A stretch of 64,000 nt of DNA, taken from contig NBAY01000055.1 of the NCBI GenBank assembly GCA_002794775.1, positions 62,001 to 126,000 of the forward strand, written 5' to 3'. A program made the position numbers and the translations under genes. Below, one piece after another: positions 21,912 to 33,542 of this stretch (position 1 is its first letter; the number at the start of each line of letters is the position of its first letter). Below the pieces are notes generated by a model. It did not search any database, had not been told where the DNA came from, and saw only the letters and a program-made list of their open reading frames with translations. This DNA is from Porodaedalea pini. Its lineage: Eukaryota > Basidiomycota > Agaricomycetes > Hymenochaetales > Hymenochaetaceae.

Positions 21912-24900
21912 TTAGCAGACGAGCTCGGCAAACGCTGCCCGGCAGATGGGACTGTTCTTATTACGAATCTTCACGAGCGGAAGCGACCTGACCTTTCCGA
22001 TTCTAATCCCATGAATGTGAGCAGAGATCGGCCAGCACGGGCAAAGCAACGTACCGATGGAGCTGCTCTTTCATGTCGAGATAGCTCACCAACGAAAGTG
22101 CCCCGACGGCCTGCCCGCGCCCCAGAGACAGCGAGTAGTGTCCAGTCGTCACATATCCCACAATGGCATCTTTTGAACTTTTCAGTTCGCTCAGCTAGAC
22201 AAAACGCTCTCAGCCAGGTCTGGTGATGCTTCATGAGAAAACGCACCTGAGTCTCAGTAAGTTCGCTTTCCCCATCCTCGACCAGCGGCCGCCACTTTCG
22301 TGCTTCCTCGTCATCCATCTTATAGATGACCGCGTTGTCCTCAGGCGAGCCCGAGCGCGGGATCGATAAGCGCACGCTCACCAGTGCGCCGCGGAGCAGA
22401 GCGTTTTCTGGTACAAGTAAAGCGGGCAGAGAGCGTTTAGTTCGCCATGTGTTGATTTTGGAGAGTAAATCGGCTGCTGGATTCGGGGAGTGGGAAATGG
22501 ATTCAATGACAGACAGGGCTTCCTGGCCTCTGAAGAGCCAAGGACGGATCTCGGGGACGTCCCTTGCCTCTTTGCCAACATCCTCTTCTTGTACATTTGT
22601 GTCTTCTCCGATATCTGTCGCCGCCTCCGGAGCTTCGCGCTGTGTAGAAATCAGGTCCGTATTCTCCTTAGCATCCGCCTTCCGTAAACCAAGTAGAGCC
22701 TCCCAATCCGGTGCCCAAGGGCTCTTTGTCCCAAGCTTCTCCCAATTGGGCCTCTTCGCAGGAGGTTTCCGCTCCCACCTCTCCCTTTCTTCCCGCCCGC
22801 GTTCCATCGCATATGTAGCGTAACCCTCCGTACATGGGTAATCAGTCGGGAAGGCCATACAGCCCGCCTCGAAGCGCTGTGTTGCGCATTCGCGCTGTCC
22901 GCCGACGCGGGTGCCCGTGTATGTGAGAGAGGAAAAGAAAGGCATGCCCCATCCCTTCGGCACGATGAGTGTCCAGCCGTGCAAAGGTCTCACGCTGCCT
23001 GATGAGACGTGTAGTGGTGTTGTGGTTTCTTGTGTCTCGATGGAGCGCTGGATCAGGAGTACCGGTACCCGATTGTCCTGGCGAAGAGGGTTCAGTCTAG
23101 ATCCAGGGACCAGGTGCTGAGTACAAATAATCAGTCAGCTTTATTGAGAAAGTTTGCGAAGAAGATTGACAATTCTTACCTTAGATTTTCGGGAATCAAT
23201 GTCCATTTTCTTGAAACGTGGCTTGCTGAGGCTCGCCCTTGTTTCATTATTCCAGATCTCAGCCGTCGCCAGCTTTGCAGTCGGCCAAAGACCTACAGGC
23301 ACACTTGGGTCCACGTTAGCTTTTCCGTCTAACACCACTTTCGTGTTTTTTGGGGGGTAACTGCAGTTGACAGAGTCAGGAGCAGCGAGTAATATGAAAG
23401 CATAGGACCCACTTGAGGCGCGGATCAAGAACTTTGAAGCCGATGGCCATCCCGCGAGGGACGGATCCAGCTGTCTGAAGTTGTCCGAGAGCTTTCCAGA
23501 ACTACCAGAATATCAGATCCACCCGTACAATCAAGCGAGAAGGCATACCCTTTTGAATTCATCTCGGTCGTCATCCTTAACCGGAGTGAGTGCTCCGTGG
23601 ATGACCTGGCTCGACTTCGGGCCCACAAGCTCGAAAATATTGAACTGATCTCTCAAATCAGCAACTTCTACTTCTATTTCTTGTTCACTGGAGCTCTGCG
23701 CGAGTTGCAAGCATGCTTGAACGGAGTACTTGATAGTAAAAATCACTACATCATAGATGAGCGGGTGGCATCGAATCCACAACGTCCGATGGGAAGTATC
23801 TTTTGGCGGCACTTGCTTCTGTTTCCCCTTCGTTTTCGTAGACTTCGTCTGTGCTTGTGCAGGCGAGGGTAAGTTGATGGAGGTCGTTTTCCATAAGATC
23901 TCAACTGGTCCTATGAGGTCAAATGGATACGATTTGGGTTTATACATGTGCATGTAGCACACCCGTGAGCCATTGGTGAATCTATTGTAAATGATGTTGA
24001 CTTTAGTTTTTCTTGCCAAAAGTATATCGCGTTGAGTTTTACCTTACTGCACCAGGGCCAACCGCTTGAGGGTCAGAACAGCTCGCGAGTATTCCTTTGA
24101 GAGCTTCTTCAGGACCTTTGAGTTCAATTATTGCCTCGTAAGAGGCGTCGTGCAGAATGCATCCATGTAGTGAGGCACGATGAGAAGGCCTAAAGGATTT
24201 TTCTGTTGGTGTCACTGCCTGGATTCGCGGACCGTTAAAACGTCTGTGCGTGAGTACAAGAGAAATAATTCTTACAAGGCGGTATCCCCACACATTCTCC
24301 ATGTGCATTCTTTTCGCATGCCAAATGTGAGTCTCCAGCCACGTTTTGTCCTCTGAACCGCAATGCAAATCAGGGAGGTTGAAGATAAAGCAAATAAGTG
24401 TACTTACCTTGGCGTCTCAGGAAGTCCTCGGTCCGTGTTATAGTCTTCTCCTTCCCTCGCTTTGGCAGCTTCTTCTTTGGACTTGGCTTTGCGGGAGTAT
24501 CCATCTTATCAAGATGAAGTGAGACTCGTAATCGCTGGAAAAAGAAGGGAGTCATTACCTCTGCGCGAGCTTTCTGCCGCAGTCGCGCTGGGACGCGTCG
24601 AACATCGTGGCTTGCTGCCCGACGTCTCAGGTGCCGAGGTAACGTTTGCCAGACGCGTTGAGTTCCACCCGCTCTGCCAAGTCCGAGTTACAAGCTGTGT
24701 GTGATATAGAGAAGATGAAAAGCCTCACGCAGCATTATCCATAGCATTCTGCATTGCATTGATTTCGAATGCTCGAGACTTACGAGAGAAGGCCAAGCTA
24801 TTGAATATGACTTCCGCGAAGATGAAACAGTAGCGTACGTACTTCTGCAAACTTTTCTACATCGATCGTACTTGGCATCCCTTCCATGCCTGACAATGAA

Positions 24901-25108
24901 GAATAAGGCAACTTGGGAGACAATCTACGCCCGAGAAATGCTCACTTGAGGCATTGGCATTTTCGGACGCCTTGCTCGGACCTGGCAGAGCGAACTGAAC
25001 TGATATTTTCCGCGCTTCATCTATGCGCTGTTTCTTTCTCTGTCCACCAGTAGCGTTCTTGTTTTCTGTGTTTGTTTCTTTGTCCTCGTTCTTTCGTTTT
25101 GGAGCCAT
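21912..25108 (-). CDS. pop1: Ribonuclease P/MRP subunit POP1
   Basis: It is read from ATG 25108 to a stop at 21912. A basic N-terminus is followed by RAFEINAMQNAMDNAA, QTLPRHLRRRAASHDVRRVP, then TWLETHIWHAKRM and ENVWGYRL. The conserved KSFRPSHRASLHG region, a C-terminal PKGWGMPFFSSL block and the final VKIRNKNSP/CRAAFAEL segment follow. All are POP1 landmarks. POP1 is the large scaffold protein of RNase P and RNase MRP, acting in tRNA 5' maturation and rRNA processing in the nucleus. The last intron (near 22050) must be removed to reach the conserved end; reading through gives a wrong C-terminus. It is divergent from the next gene by 79 bp. Confidence 0.9.
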
Positions 25109-25187
25109 AGTAATGGTAAGAAATCAAGAGTACTAATGCAGAATAAGCTTCCGTGCCGCGGGTCGCGTCCAGTCTTGACTTCTCGCC

Positions 25188-25943
25188 ATGTCGATGCTGC
25201 GCTGCCAATGCTCATCACTCGCACGCAGGCTACCTGCAACGGCTAGTCGTACGTTCTCGACATCAGCTATCGTCAAAGCTGAAGCAGCAGTGGCACCAAA
25301 TGTCGGTAGCGTCAAACCTCCGAAACAACCGGTTGGTGGATTCCGAGGCGGGTGAGCGCAACAGTCGTGAATGTCAGACGCGGTGCTAACGACTGGCACA
25401 TTGCGCTATGGCTACAGAATCGTTGGTTTCCTCCTGGGCTTCTCGCTAGCGTCCTCATTTGCTGCATACCATTTGTTGGAAGAATACAAGCAGGCTTCTG
25501 CAGCGTTACAAGCGAGCGTGTTGGAGCTGCAGGCCAGCACCGAAAAGGTATGTTCTCTCACAAATTAAGACTAATCTTAGTTTAACATGACATGACTCGG
25601 AATCTCAGATTACCGCCCACATCAGGAGAATAGAGGCCGTGGAGAAGGATGTCAAAGCGCTGTCGAACGTTGCGGCGAGCAAAGACGATCTCGCGCGCGT
25701 ACGGGCAGAGATGAAGAAGGTTTATGATGGCCTTGACATAGGTGAGCACATTGTTGGAATTTCCTACTCTCTCTCCGTTTCTCTGACATATACGGTTAGA
25801 ATTCCTAAACCTCCGTTCACACGTGTGGGGAATCCGTAAGTCTGCCGTCCGTCCGTGATTAACCAAAGTCATTGACCAAATGAACCTCAGAGCAAGATGT
25901 ACACGCTTTAACAAAGAAGGAGAGCACTACCACTCGCATCTGA
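25188..25943 (+). CDS. Small probable mitochondrial single-pass membrane protein, unknown
   Basis: Five exons splice in frame from ATG 25188 to TGA 25941-25943, giving about 165 residues. The N-terminus is rich in Arg, Ser and Ala with almost no acids (SLARRLPATASRTFSTSA), like a mitochondrial presequence. One hydrophobic segment follows (IVGFLLGFSLASSFAAYHLL). After it comes a coiled-coil-like stretch (SVLELQASTEKITAHIRRIEAV...). I recognise no named family. The layout resembles small inner-membrane assembly or scaffold proteins, which is inference only. It shares a short divergent promoter with POP1. Confidence 0.7.
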
Positions 25944-26680
25944 GTGCAATTTTCTTTTTACTCCTTGTGAATAGTAAAACGCGGTAGAAGCTAATGGATA
26001 CGATCTTTTGACATGATCTCTTGACATAGAAGTTCGCCTTATGAGTGTTTTTTTTTTCGAGTACCCGGCTCACGGTCAAATTCCGACGACGACTACAAGC
26101 TGCGCTCAAAGTTCCGGATCCACCAATGTTTCTTTTGAATCTTGGACTCAGTTCCCACCGAATGGAACATCGACATATCAACATTGCTCGGTGCTTATTG
26201 CACTCGCCATCCGTCAGTCTCTTTTAGGGCAGCAACCGAGAATCTGCGAGCCGAGAGAATGTCAAGTTGCTTATTTTACTGCTAGTGACAAAAGATACCT
26301 TTATGCTGACGTTCTGATAAGAGCGCGTCGAGACGCGTCGTCCGCTTTGACTATAAACGCGTAATCGAAGCCCATCTTGTGCAGTACCTTACTAACCAGC
26401 CTTCATCCGTTTGCAACCCGCGAGTATCCATGCTCTGGCCTACGGGACGTTCTTCGAAAGAGCCCGAAAACTCTCCGAAAATGAATTCTCCATCGCAACG
26501 TGATGTATACTCACGCCCGTCGAACGCGACGACGCCGTAGCCAACGGACAAGCATATTCTGGCCGCACCGAACTTCTCCTACGACACTTAAGTGCGACCG
26601 GAAGTCTGGCGACTACTGCAACTTGCCTATTACATCCGAACGTAACCAGGCATCCGGAGTCGTGCTGTCCGGGCTCGCGG
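25944..26680. other. Intergenic, no gene recognised
   Basis: Several 60-107 codon ORFs lack start context, family or splice support. Two ACGCGT hexamers lie at 26333 and 26357. The rest is probably 3' UTR of the preceding gene and upstream promoter of the secreted-protein gene. Confidence 0.55.
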
Positions 26681-26687
26681 TATAAAA
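26681..26687 (+). promoter_or_regulatory. TATA box of the secreted-protein gene
   Basis: TATAAAA is followed by a CT-rich stretch about 40-70 bp downstream that fits a fungal transcription start region. A 5'-UTR intron (GTGAGT near 26777 to TTCCAG ending near 26905) probably separates it from the ATG at 26923. Confidence 0.6.
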
Positions 26688-26922
26688 CCTGCGTCTGGCG
26701 AGGAGCCTATCCCCAACTTCTCTTTCTCCTTTCATCGCAGGGCTGGTTCTTGTGTTTCTCTCTCTGAACTATACTTGTGAGTCTTCATCATCGTCATCGC
26801 CTTTTTTTTGTCTCTTATACTGATGTATTAAACCCATGGCTAGTCTGCATACGTTCTTTCTTCATTCTCTCATTGAAAACCTCTTTCTTTCTTTCATTAT
26901 TCCAGAGTTCGAGCTTGCGGCC

Positions 26923-27908
26923 ATGTTCTTCAACAATAAAGCTACTCTTGCCTTCGTCGCACTGGCGTGCGCGGTGTCAGCTCGTCCTGTGCCCGTGCTC
27001 CTTGCCAAGCGCGAGGTTCCCCAAGGCATGTTTCCTACCTTCCGCGCAGCTTTGAGCAGTGCTGACTTTCTTGCAGAGCATAGTCACCAGAAGTTCCTAA
27101 CCTCAGTGACTGCGAGTCTCAACAAGAACAACCCAGACGAGATCACTGACTCGGTCTTCGCGCTGCTTGGTAATGCAGCTGCCGCACAGGGTGCAGGCAA
27201 GATCACAGTGCGTCCAACGCGCACTGTTCTTCGTGACTGTAATCCTGACTTCAAAACCAGGACACCGATTGCTTGCAACAAGCAGTTGCTGACCAGGCGT
27301 TCACGAACGCGAAGGCCGATGGGGACGTCCAGGGTATGGTCGACGCACTGATTTTCCGTGCACTCGAGCGTAATTCTGCGTCTGTCGGCGCAACGACCAA
27401 CGCTTGCACGTCTATCACAGCGGTAAACCCCGAGATCGCTGCTATTCAGCAGGTACGTATATCTTCGCTCCTTTTGTCGATACAGTTTGCTGATCCTCGT
27501 TCTTAGCACCAAGATCCCGCGTCTGACGGCGCTGCCGCGACGAACAAGGCTATCACCCTGGAGCTTGCAAAGCAGATCGCATCCATCGGCGGCAACCCCC
27601 TCGACGCTCTCCAGTCAGGTACTTTCGCGCCGGGAACGATCGGAGACCCGACGGCGAAGGGCAACACATGCGATGACGCTAATGATACGGAGGGTTGCAT
27701 TTTCACGCAGAACCTGCTCGTAGATGATGCGACGGACGATGAGATCAATGCGGTACGTTTTTCATCTATTTCTTGCCTTTCTTTCTAAAAGACGTTGAAC
27801 GTCGGTTATATTTAGGCTGTTGCTGGCATTTCGGCATCGGCATCGGCATCGGCATCTGGCAGTGTAGCGAGTGATGCACCGGCGACGAGTGCAGCGACAG
27901 GCTCTTAA
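26923..27908 (+). CDS. Secreted protein of unknown function with Kex2-type site
   Basis: The N-terminus is a signal peptide (hydrophobic ATLAFVALACAVSA), followed by a short propeptide ending at Lys-Arg (LLAKR), a Kex2-like cleavage site. The mature part is Ala/Asp/Asn-rich with four cysteines (DTDCLQQ, NACTS, GNTCDDANDTEGC). It ends in repeated Ser-Ala dipeptides. Introns lie at 27209-27261, about 27454-27507 and about 27753-27815. The piece 27028-27078 is a multiple of three and could be either intron (GC-AG) or coding. The start at 26923 was preferred over an upstream in-frame ATG at 26836 because the signal peptide begins here. It is related, from memory, to conserved unnamed secreted proteins of mushrooms. 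Confidence 0.75.
27823..27856 (+). repeat. Hexanucleotide microsatellite (GGCATC)n inside coding sequence
   Basis: Four to five tandem copies of GGCATC encode the Ser-Ala run near the C-terminus of the secreted protein. Length variation would change that run in whole dipeptides. Confidence 0.8.
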
Positions 27909-28407
27909 TCTCCGTGGTCGATTTGGAATTTCTTTTACCTTTACTTCCTCTAGCGGTATTTGAGTTTCTTTTGTTTCCCCTGGCGATTGCGGATGTAGTT
28001 AGTATAGTTCAGGTGAATCACAAACGCTTGCTTTGAAGTACGTTTTTGTATTTGAACCTGTCTTATAAGGCACTGAGCTAAGTGGCTTGAATATTAATGC
28101 TGTGCACGTGAAATTTCTGAATTACGTTCCCACGCCTATTAGCAAGGATCGGCACGTTTACCACCTCCACACTCACTGCTTGCCACCATCCCAAACGACG
28201 AGCTCAGCACGAAATACGACGAATACGACGACTGACACGACGACCATAAGCTGAGGACCCGTGCTGCCAAAGCGTCTGGCGCTCCGCCAACTTATCTCAT
28301 CCCGGCCCCAGCCAAGAGACATTTGGACTCTCGGCGTTCTCTAACCTATCATTCATTGAAAACTGAGCAGCGACGACCCGCTCGTTCACGACTTGCTCAC
28401 GACCATC
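27909..28407. other. Intergenic, no gene recognised
   Basis: 3' region of the secreted-protein gene, then the upstream region of the antiporter gene. Short ACGACG repeats occur around 28200-28250. No coding feature was seen. Confidence 0.6.
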
Positions 28408-31122
28408 ATGTCTTTCCATCCGGTAAACCCGCTCAGTGCATTTTGTGTTTTTCAATTACTCATTAAATGTCCGACGATAATAGTTCGATGTCACTATTCC
28501 CCATATCTTTTACGCCGTTCTCGGCGGGTTTGTCGTTCTGGTACGAGCTCTCAATTTAATGTTTGTGGATTTCTCGCTGACGGATCTAAAATAGTTCGGT
28601 ATGTTCTCGCTCCTCATTCGAGAGAAGGTGAGTAGGATTCGCTTGACGGAGTCTTCGTCTCATGCTGACCACAATGATCTCCTCAAGCTGTACATTGGAG
28701 AGGCGCCACTCGCCTTTATATTTGGTATCATCATTGGCCCATATTGCGGTAATCTTATTGATCCCAGGTCCTGGGGCGGAGGGGGCCGCGAAACGGTCAA
28801 CACGATAACATTGGAAGTCACCCGCATCGTCCTGGCCATAGGCGTGTTCGCCATTGGAGTCGAGTTACCCAAGGCATATATGGCTCGACACTGGAAAAGC
28901 TTGTTTTTCTTGCTGCTCCCCGTTATGACCTGGGGCTGGGTAGTTTCTGCTGGGCTCATATTTGCCCTTATTCCTGGTCTCAGCTTCCTATCGTCCCTCG
29001 CCGTAGCTGCATGCCTCACACCTACCGACCCAATTCTTGCTGCCGCAGTAGTCGGAGGAAGGTATGCAGATAAGCATGTTCCTGCCCATCTTCGACATCT
29101 TCTGGCCGCTGAGAGTGGATGCAACGATGGCGCTGCCTTCCCATTTTTATATCTTGCGATTTACCTTGTCATTGAAAACGATGACAAACATGCGATACAG
29201 GATTGGTTTCTTATCACCTGGTTCTGTGAGTAACTTCAAAGTTCTAGTTGTCTCCGATCTAACATTGTTTTTCATTACCAGACGAAGTAGTGCTGGGAAC
29301 AGTGTTTGGAGCGGTTATTGGAATCGCTTTCCGCCATCTCATGAAGTTTTGCGAGCGAAAGGACCTAATTGATAGACAATCATACGTCGCGCAATATGTC
29401 TCACTCGCACTGTTCGTCATTGGTGTAACGACCATGCTAGGCAGCGACGATCTCTTAGCAGCTTTCTCTTGCGGCACGGCTTTTGCTTGGGACGGTTTCT
29501 TCAATCGGCAGACTGAGCAGTCCGTGTTCTCATCCGTCATTGATTTGCTGTTCAACATCGCCGCCTTCGTTTTCATCGGGGCTTGGATGCCCTTCAATGA
29601 ATTTGCTAATGCGGAGCTGACACTGTCTGTCTGGCGATTAATTGTCATTGCCATACTTGTTCTCCTTCTACGCCGTCTACCTGTTGTGGTCGCACTCTAC
29701 AAGTGGATCCCAGACATCAAGACATTTCGTGAAGCGATCTTTAGTGGCCATTTTGGCCCGATCGGCGTAGGTGCCGTCTTTATCTCGACGCTTGCAGCGG
29801 AAGCGCTCCCTTCACCCGAGAATCCGCAAGAAAATCAAGTAGAGCTGCTTTCTGCCACGATCCAGCCCATTGTTGCCTTTATGGTGCTCTGTTCAATTAC
29901 CACTCACGGACTCTCTATCCCCTTCTTCTCTCTGGGCCGGCGTGTGCACTCCGTGTCCCGAACATGGTCTCGGCACCAGTCCATCGATCCAATGGGTCCC
30001 GAGTGGGCCACGCACACCCGCAGAGTGTCGCGCCCAGAAGACATTGTTATCAACCGCGATAGCGCCCTGGAGCGCGGCGAACTCAATCACGGGACCGTTG
30101 GTGAGAAACAGCATCGTCCGGAGGGCATTCTCGAGTCTGACTCGGAGAGGAAGAGCGAACCTCCGAGTTCTCCGACCAGTTCCTTGCCACTGAGAGCGTG
30201 CGTAGGCGATGGATCTGGGGATCCGGAAGCACTACTTGAAGGCCGTTCTGATGGGCCGCCCGATGGCGATGTTGCTGAAGAAGAGTGGAGGGAAGGGCCT
30301 GATATCGTGGTGGAACGGCAAACGTCTCCTGGAGAGGAAGTAGAAGTGCAGGTGAAACGTGGGGCTGGGGCTGATGAAGACGCTGAGGGAGGTGAGGTTC
30401 TGCGTACATTCCATGGCTCGCCCAGCGAAGTCGAGCAGGCGGCGAAGCGTTTCAAGGAGAAGCTTGTGGAGAAAACACACCGCGAAAAGAAAGAACTAGG
30501 GGAGGGAGCTAAGGAGATTGGCGAAGAGGTTGGGAGGCGAGTCAAGATTGCGGGTATTGGATCGCATGGCTCGTCGGAATCGGTAACGGACGCCCAGCGT
30601 TCGCCGACGGATGCAACCGCTAATGATGACGAGGAGGAAGGCTGGGATTCTGACGCGAGTGGCCAGAGAAGTGGGCCAAGCAGCTACAGAGGCCTCCAAG
30701 ATCCTACTGACGAATCGTCGCGGAAGCGCTCAAAGTCACCTAAGCACAAATCAGTAACAAAGTCGGTTGGGCACAGCTTACGGCGGCATCGGACCTCTAT
30801 TCGACGCAACCTTCTAGGCAAGGTCCGACCCTTGGCTATGTCATCCTCAGCGCCAAAGATTTCCGAGCTCGGCACTGAAGACGAGGAGGACGAGGACTTG
30901 CGAGGGCGCCAACTGATGGACGTACCTGAGAGGGTCAGTCATCGCAGAGTCGAGTCTCTTCGTGCGCCGCCTACCCCGCGTTCAGCCTCTCCAGCTCGTT
31001 CAATTCGATCTGTCCGATTCGCCTCTGGCAGCGGAACTTCTACCCCGGGTGATGAACGCGACAGCCCCATCAGCTCCACTAGACAGGTTGCATTTGATTT
31101 ACCTCATGATTCGAGATCATAA
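28408..31122 (+). CDS. nha1: Na+/H+ antiporter, NHA1/SOD2 type
   Basis: Three short 5' exons beginning at ATG 28408 are followed by larger exons (28690-29224 and 29282-31122). The N-terminal part has about 12 hydrophobic segments typical of CPA1 exchangers. It includes GEAPLAFIFGIIIGP, the discontinuous-helix motif TPTDP and the ion-binding pair ND in AAESGCNDGAAFP. The cytosolic C-terminal tail of about 400 residues is hydrophilic and rich in Ser, Glu and Arg, as in yeast Nha1. It exports Na+, Li+ or K+ in exchange for protons at the plasma membrane. Regulation through the long tail is known in yeast and is inferred here. Confidence 0.9.
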
Positions 31123-31320
31123 AATATTCTTCCTTAATACCACTAACTCTATACCTTCAAGTTGATTCTTTTTGTTCGTCTGGTATCATTGTCATGCTCG
31201 TTTCTTATCAGCAATAGCTTTCAGCCACATGCATATTTCCCTCCGTATATTTGTAGCGATCATATCTCTGTAGTCTTGACCACCGCACAGCAATCACAAA
31301 CGTATAGAGTGTGTTCATGA

Positions 31321-33290
31321 TTAACGATCGAGATGCGACAAGTCTACAAAGAACCCAATGGGAAGTCTGAGAAGGTATAGAAAACATGAAAGGAAGAGCC
31401 CCGCTACCGTGCGCGCCCCAGTCACTTCAACAAAGTCAAACACATGTGAAAGCCATAGATGTGTGACCTGTCTGTCCGGATCCTTGATATCGAACGGTGG
31501 GGCTGCACCCAAGTGCTCGGCCGCAGCGCGCATTCCCGACGTGAAGCCGTCTTCATGAAAGCCATAACGGAGATATGCGCCTGCGAATGAGATTCCCCGT
31601 GCATTCTGGATCTTCGACATTTCTCCCTGAGCGGTGACGGCATTGGCATTGAGGACCGGGTGTTCATAGATCCATCGGCCGGCGATCGTGTCTTCTTGAG
31701 GCTCGAACGGCGGATTCAACGTAACGAGGATTGGTCCGTTCTCTTTCTCCGAGATGTGCTGGAGGTCGTTCATCCAGTCTACAGTCTGAATCAGTAACGT
31801 ACAATAACAACCAATTCAGATATATTCACAAGTTCTGTGACATGCGTGTCAATTAGGTCATAAACAGAGAAGCCTTGCAATACTCACAGCGATACTCGGT
31901 CAATGTTAGCCTTGACGTTTCCAAGGCTGTCTCTAGCCGAGGAAGACAAGTAATTCCAGCATGACCACGCGAGACGGCTCTTCGGCATCAGCTACAGAAA
32001 GGGGTTCGGCTTCATAGGTTACAATTCAGACAATGGGGCGGCTCACATGTTCGTCGCAGTGCAAGACAGCCTCGTTCTTGTTCCAGCTGAACTTGCTTAG
32101 AATACGCTCTTCTTCCAAAGAAATATTACCGGCCTTTAGAATCTGGAGGGCAGTATCCGAGTGGCAAGCTAAGATGACGTGGTCGAATGAGTCGACGTCA
32201 CCATTCGATGTCTTTAATTCGAGCTTCCCTGACGGGAGCGACTTGAGGGAAGCGACTGGCGTGGCCAGATGTAGACGGTCTTTCTTCAGGACGGATATGA
32301 TCTTGTCTACGTAGAACTTGCTTTAGGATGTTCAGCAATGCACGAAATTGGAGTGGGATGGACAACACACCTCCCACCGCGAATAGTCAACCATGAGGGC
32401 TTGCCTGTTATCTGGAGTAAATGGTGATTGTGCATGAATTGGATCTGATGTGTCGAACATTTCTTTATTGAATAGATTCTTTCAAAAAACACTTGACGAC
32501 TCACTAAGGTTCGAGCAGGAAAATCTAGAGTGCATTTGTCAGGAGATGTACTCCACACCGCGGCTGTCATGGGCTTAGCGAGGTTTAGACAGAAAAACAT
32601 GCGCTTTATGGAGAGTAAACGTACGATGAGATAATTGTCCCGGAATGAATGCGAGTAACCGTTCTCCTCTAGGTATCTGCCGATAGATATGTTGCGATTT
32701 CGAGGCTCATCCAGTATCAGTTTTCGCGCGCATGTGTTGAATCTAAGAACGTCATAAATCAGGCTCCACATGTTTGGATCCAGTACTCTTGTCGGTTGAC
32801 AAAAGACCGTGAAGAGGTTGCCACCCGCCCATTCAAATCTGCCCCTGTCGCGCGAGACGCTGAATGTCATTTCTGTCGGCAGAATGGGCACATCCTTCAG
32901 CTTCAGAAAGCGTAGAAAGTTCGGATATGTAACTGGGTTCAGCACGATCTAGGGTCGAGGTTAAGAGCTGCTCCTGAGAGATGTCTGACGTACTTACGAA
33001 ACCTCTTCAACCAGAAGTCAGTACAACTCCGGAAAGATGAAAAAAGTTAAGGACATACGTGTCGACTGGGACAGAGCTGGCCTTCCCAGGGGGAGTAAAG
33101 TCCACTGTATTGGCGTGACCTCCTGGTCGAGTATCGGCCTCATATACGTGGACATCGTGTTCGCTGTGCTCGTTAAGTAACTGACAAGGAAGAGGAGCAT
33201 TAATATTTTTCAGCTGAAAGCGATAGACCTACGACACACCCATGCCGCACCGAGACCAGACACGCCAGACCCGACAACTGCCACTTTCAT
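31321..33290 (-). CDS. FAD-dependent amine-oxidase-like oxidoreductase
   Basis: It is read from ATG 33290 to the stop at 31321 over about nine exons. The N-terminus is a dinucleotide-binding fold (KVAVVGSGVSGLGAAW). It is followed by YEADTRPGGHANTV, VDTGFVVLN, TEMTFSVS and a late HLWLSHVFDF region ending in a hydrophobic tail (AGLFLSCFLYLLRLPIGFF). This matches the predicted NAD/FAD-binding protein group COG2907, often annotated as amine oxidase and, in bacteria, often beside cyclopropane-fatty-acid synthase. The substrate is unknown. The terminal hydrophobic segment suggests membrane attachment. The nuclease gene runs the other way, starting about 250 bp from its start. Confidence 0.8.
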
Positions 33291-33542
33291 GGTCGTTAGT
33301 TGCTGGTAGGAAACCAACCTGAACGGGTTCCATAGTGATGATGGACACGGTCAACATTTCGTCAGACGCGACGCGAAGATCGGCGTAAAACCGTGACGCG
33401 TCTCGAGCTTGACTCTCCTGACGACACCGTATTCCCGATACTCAGACTTAGAATCATCGCATAGCCAGTCATAGGTTTCTTCAAAGCTGCGGCAGTGTCT
33501 TTTGAATATTGGATACGCATCCGTGTAACTCGATAGGAGGCA

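Noticed and set aside
22326..22823. 165-codon plus-strand ORF within POP1
   Set aside because: Antisense shadow of conserved POP1 coding sequence.
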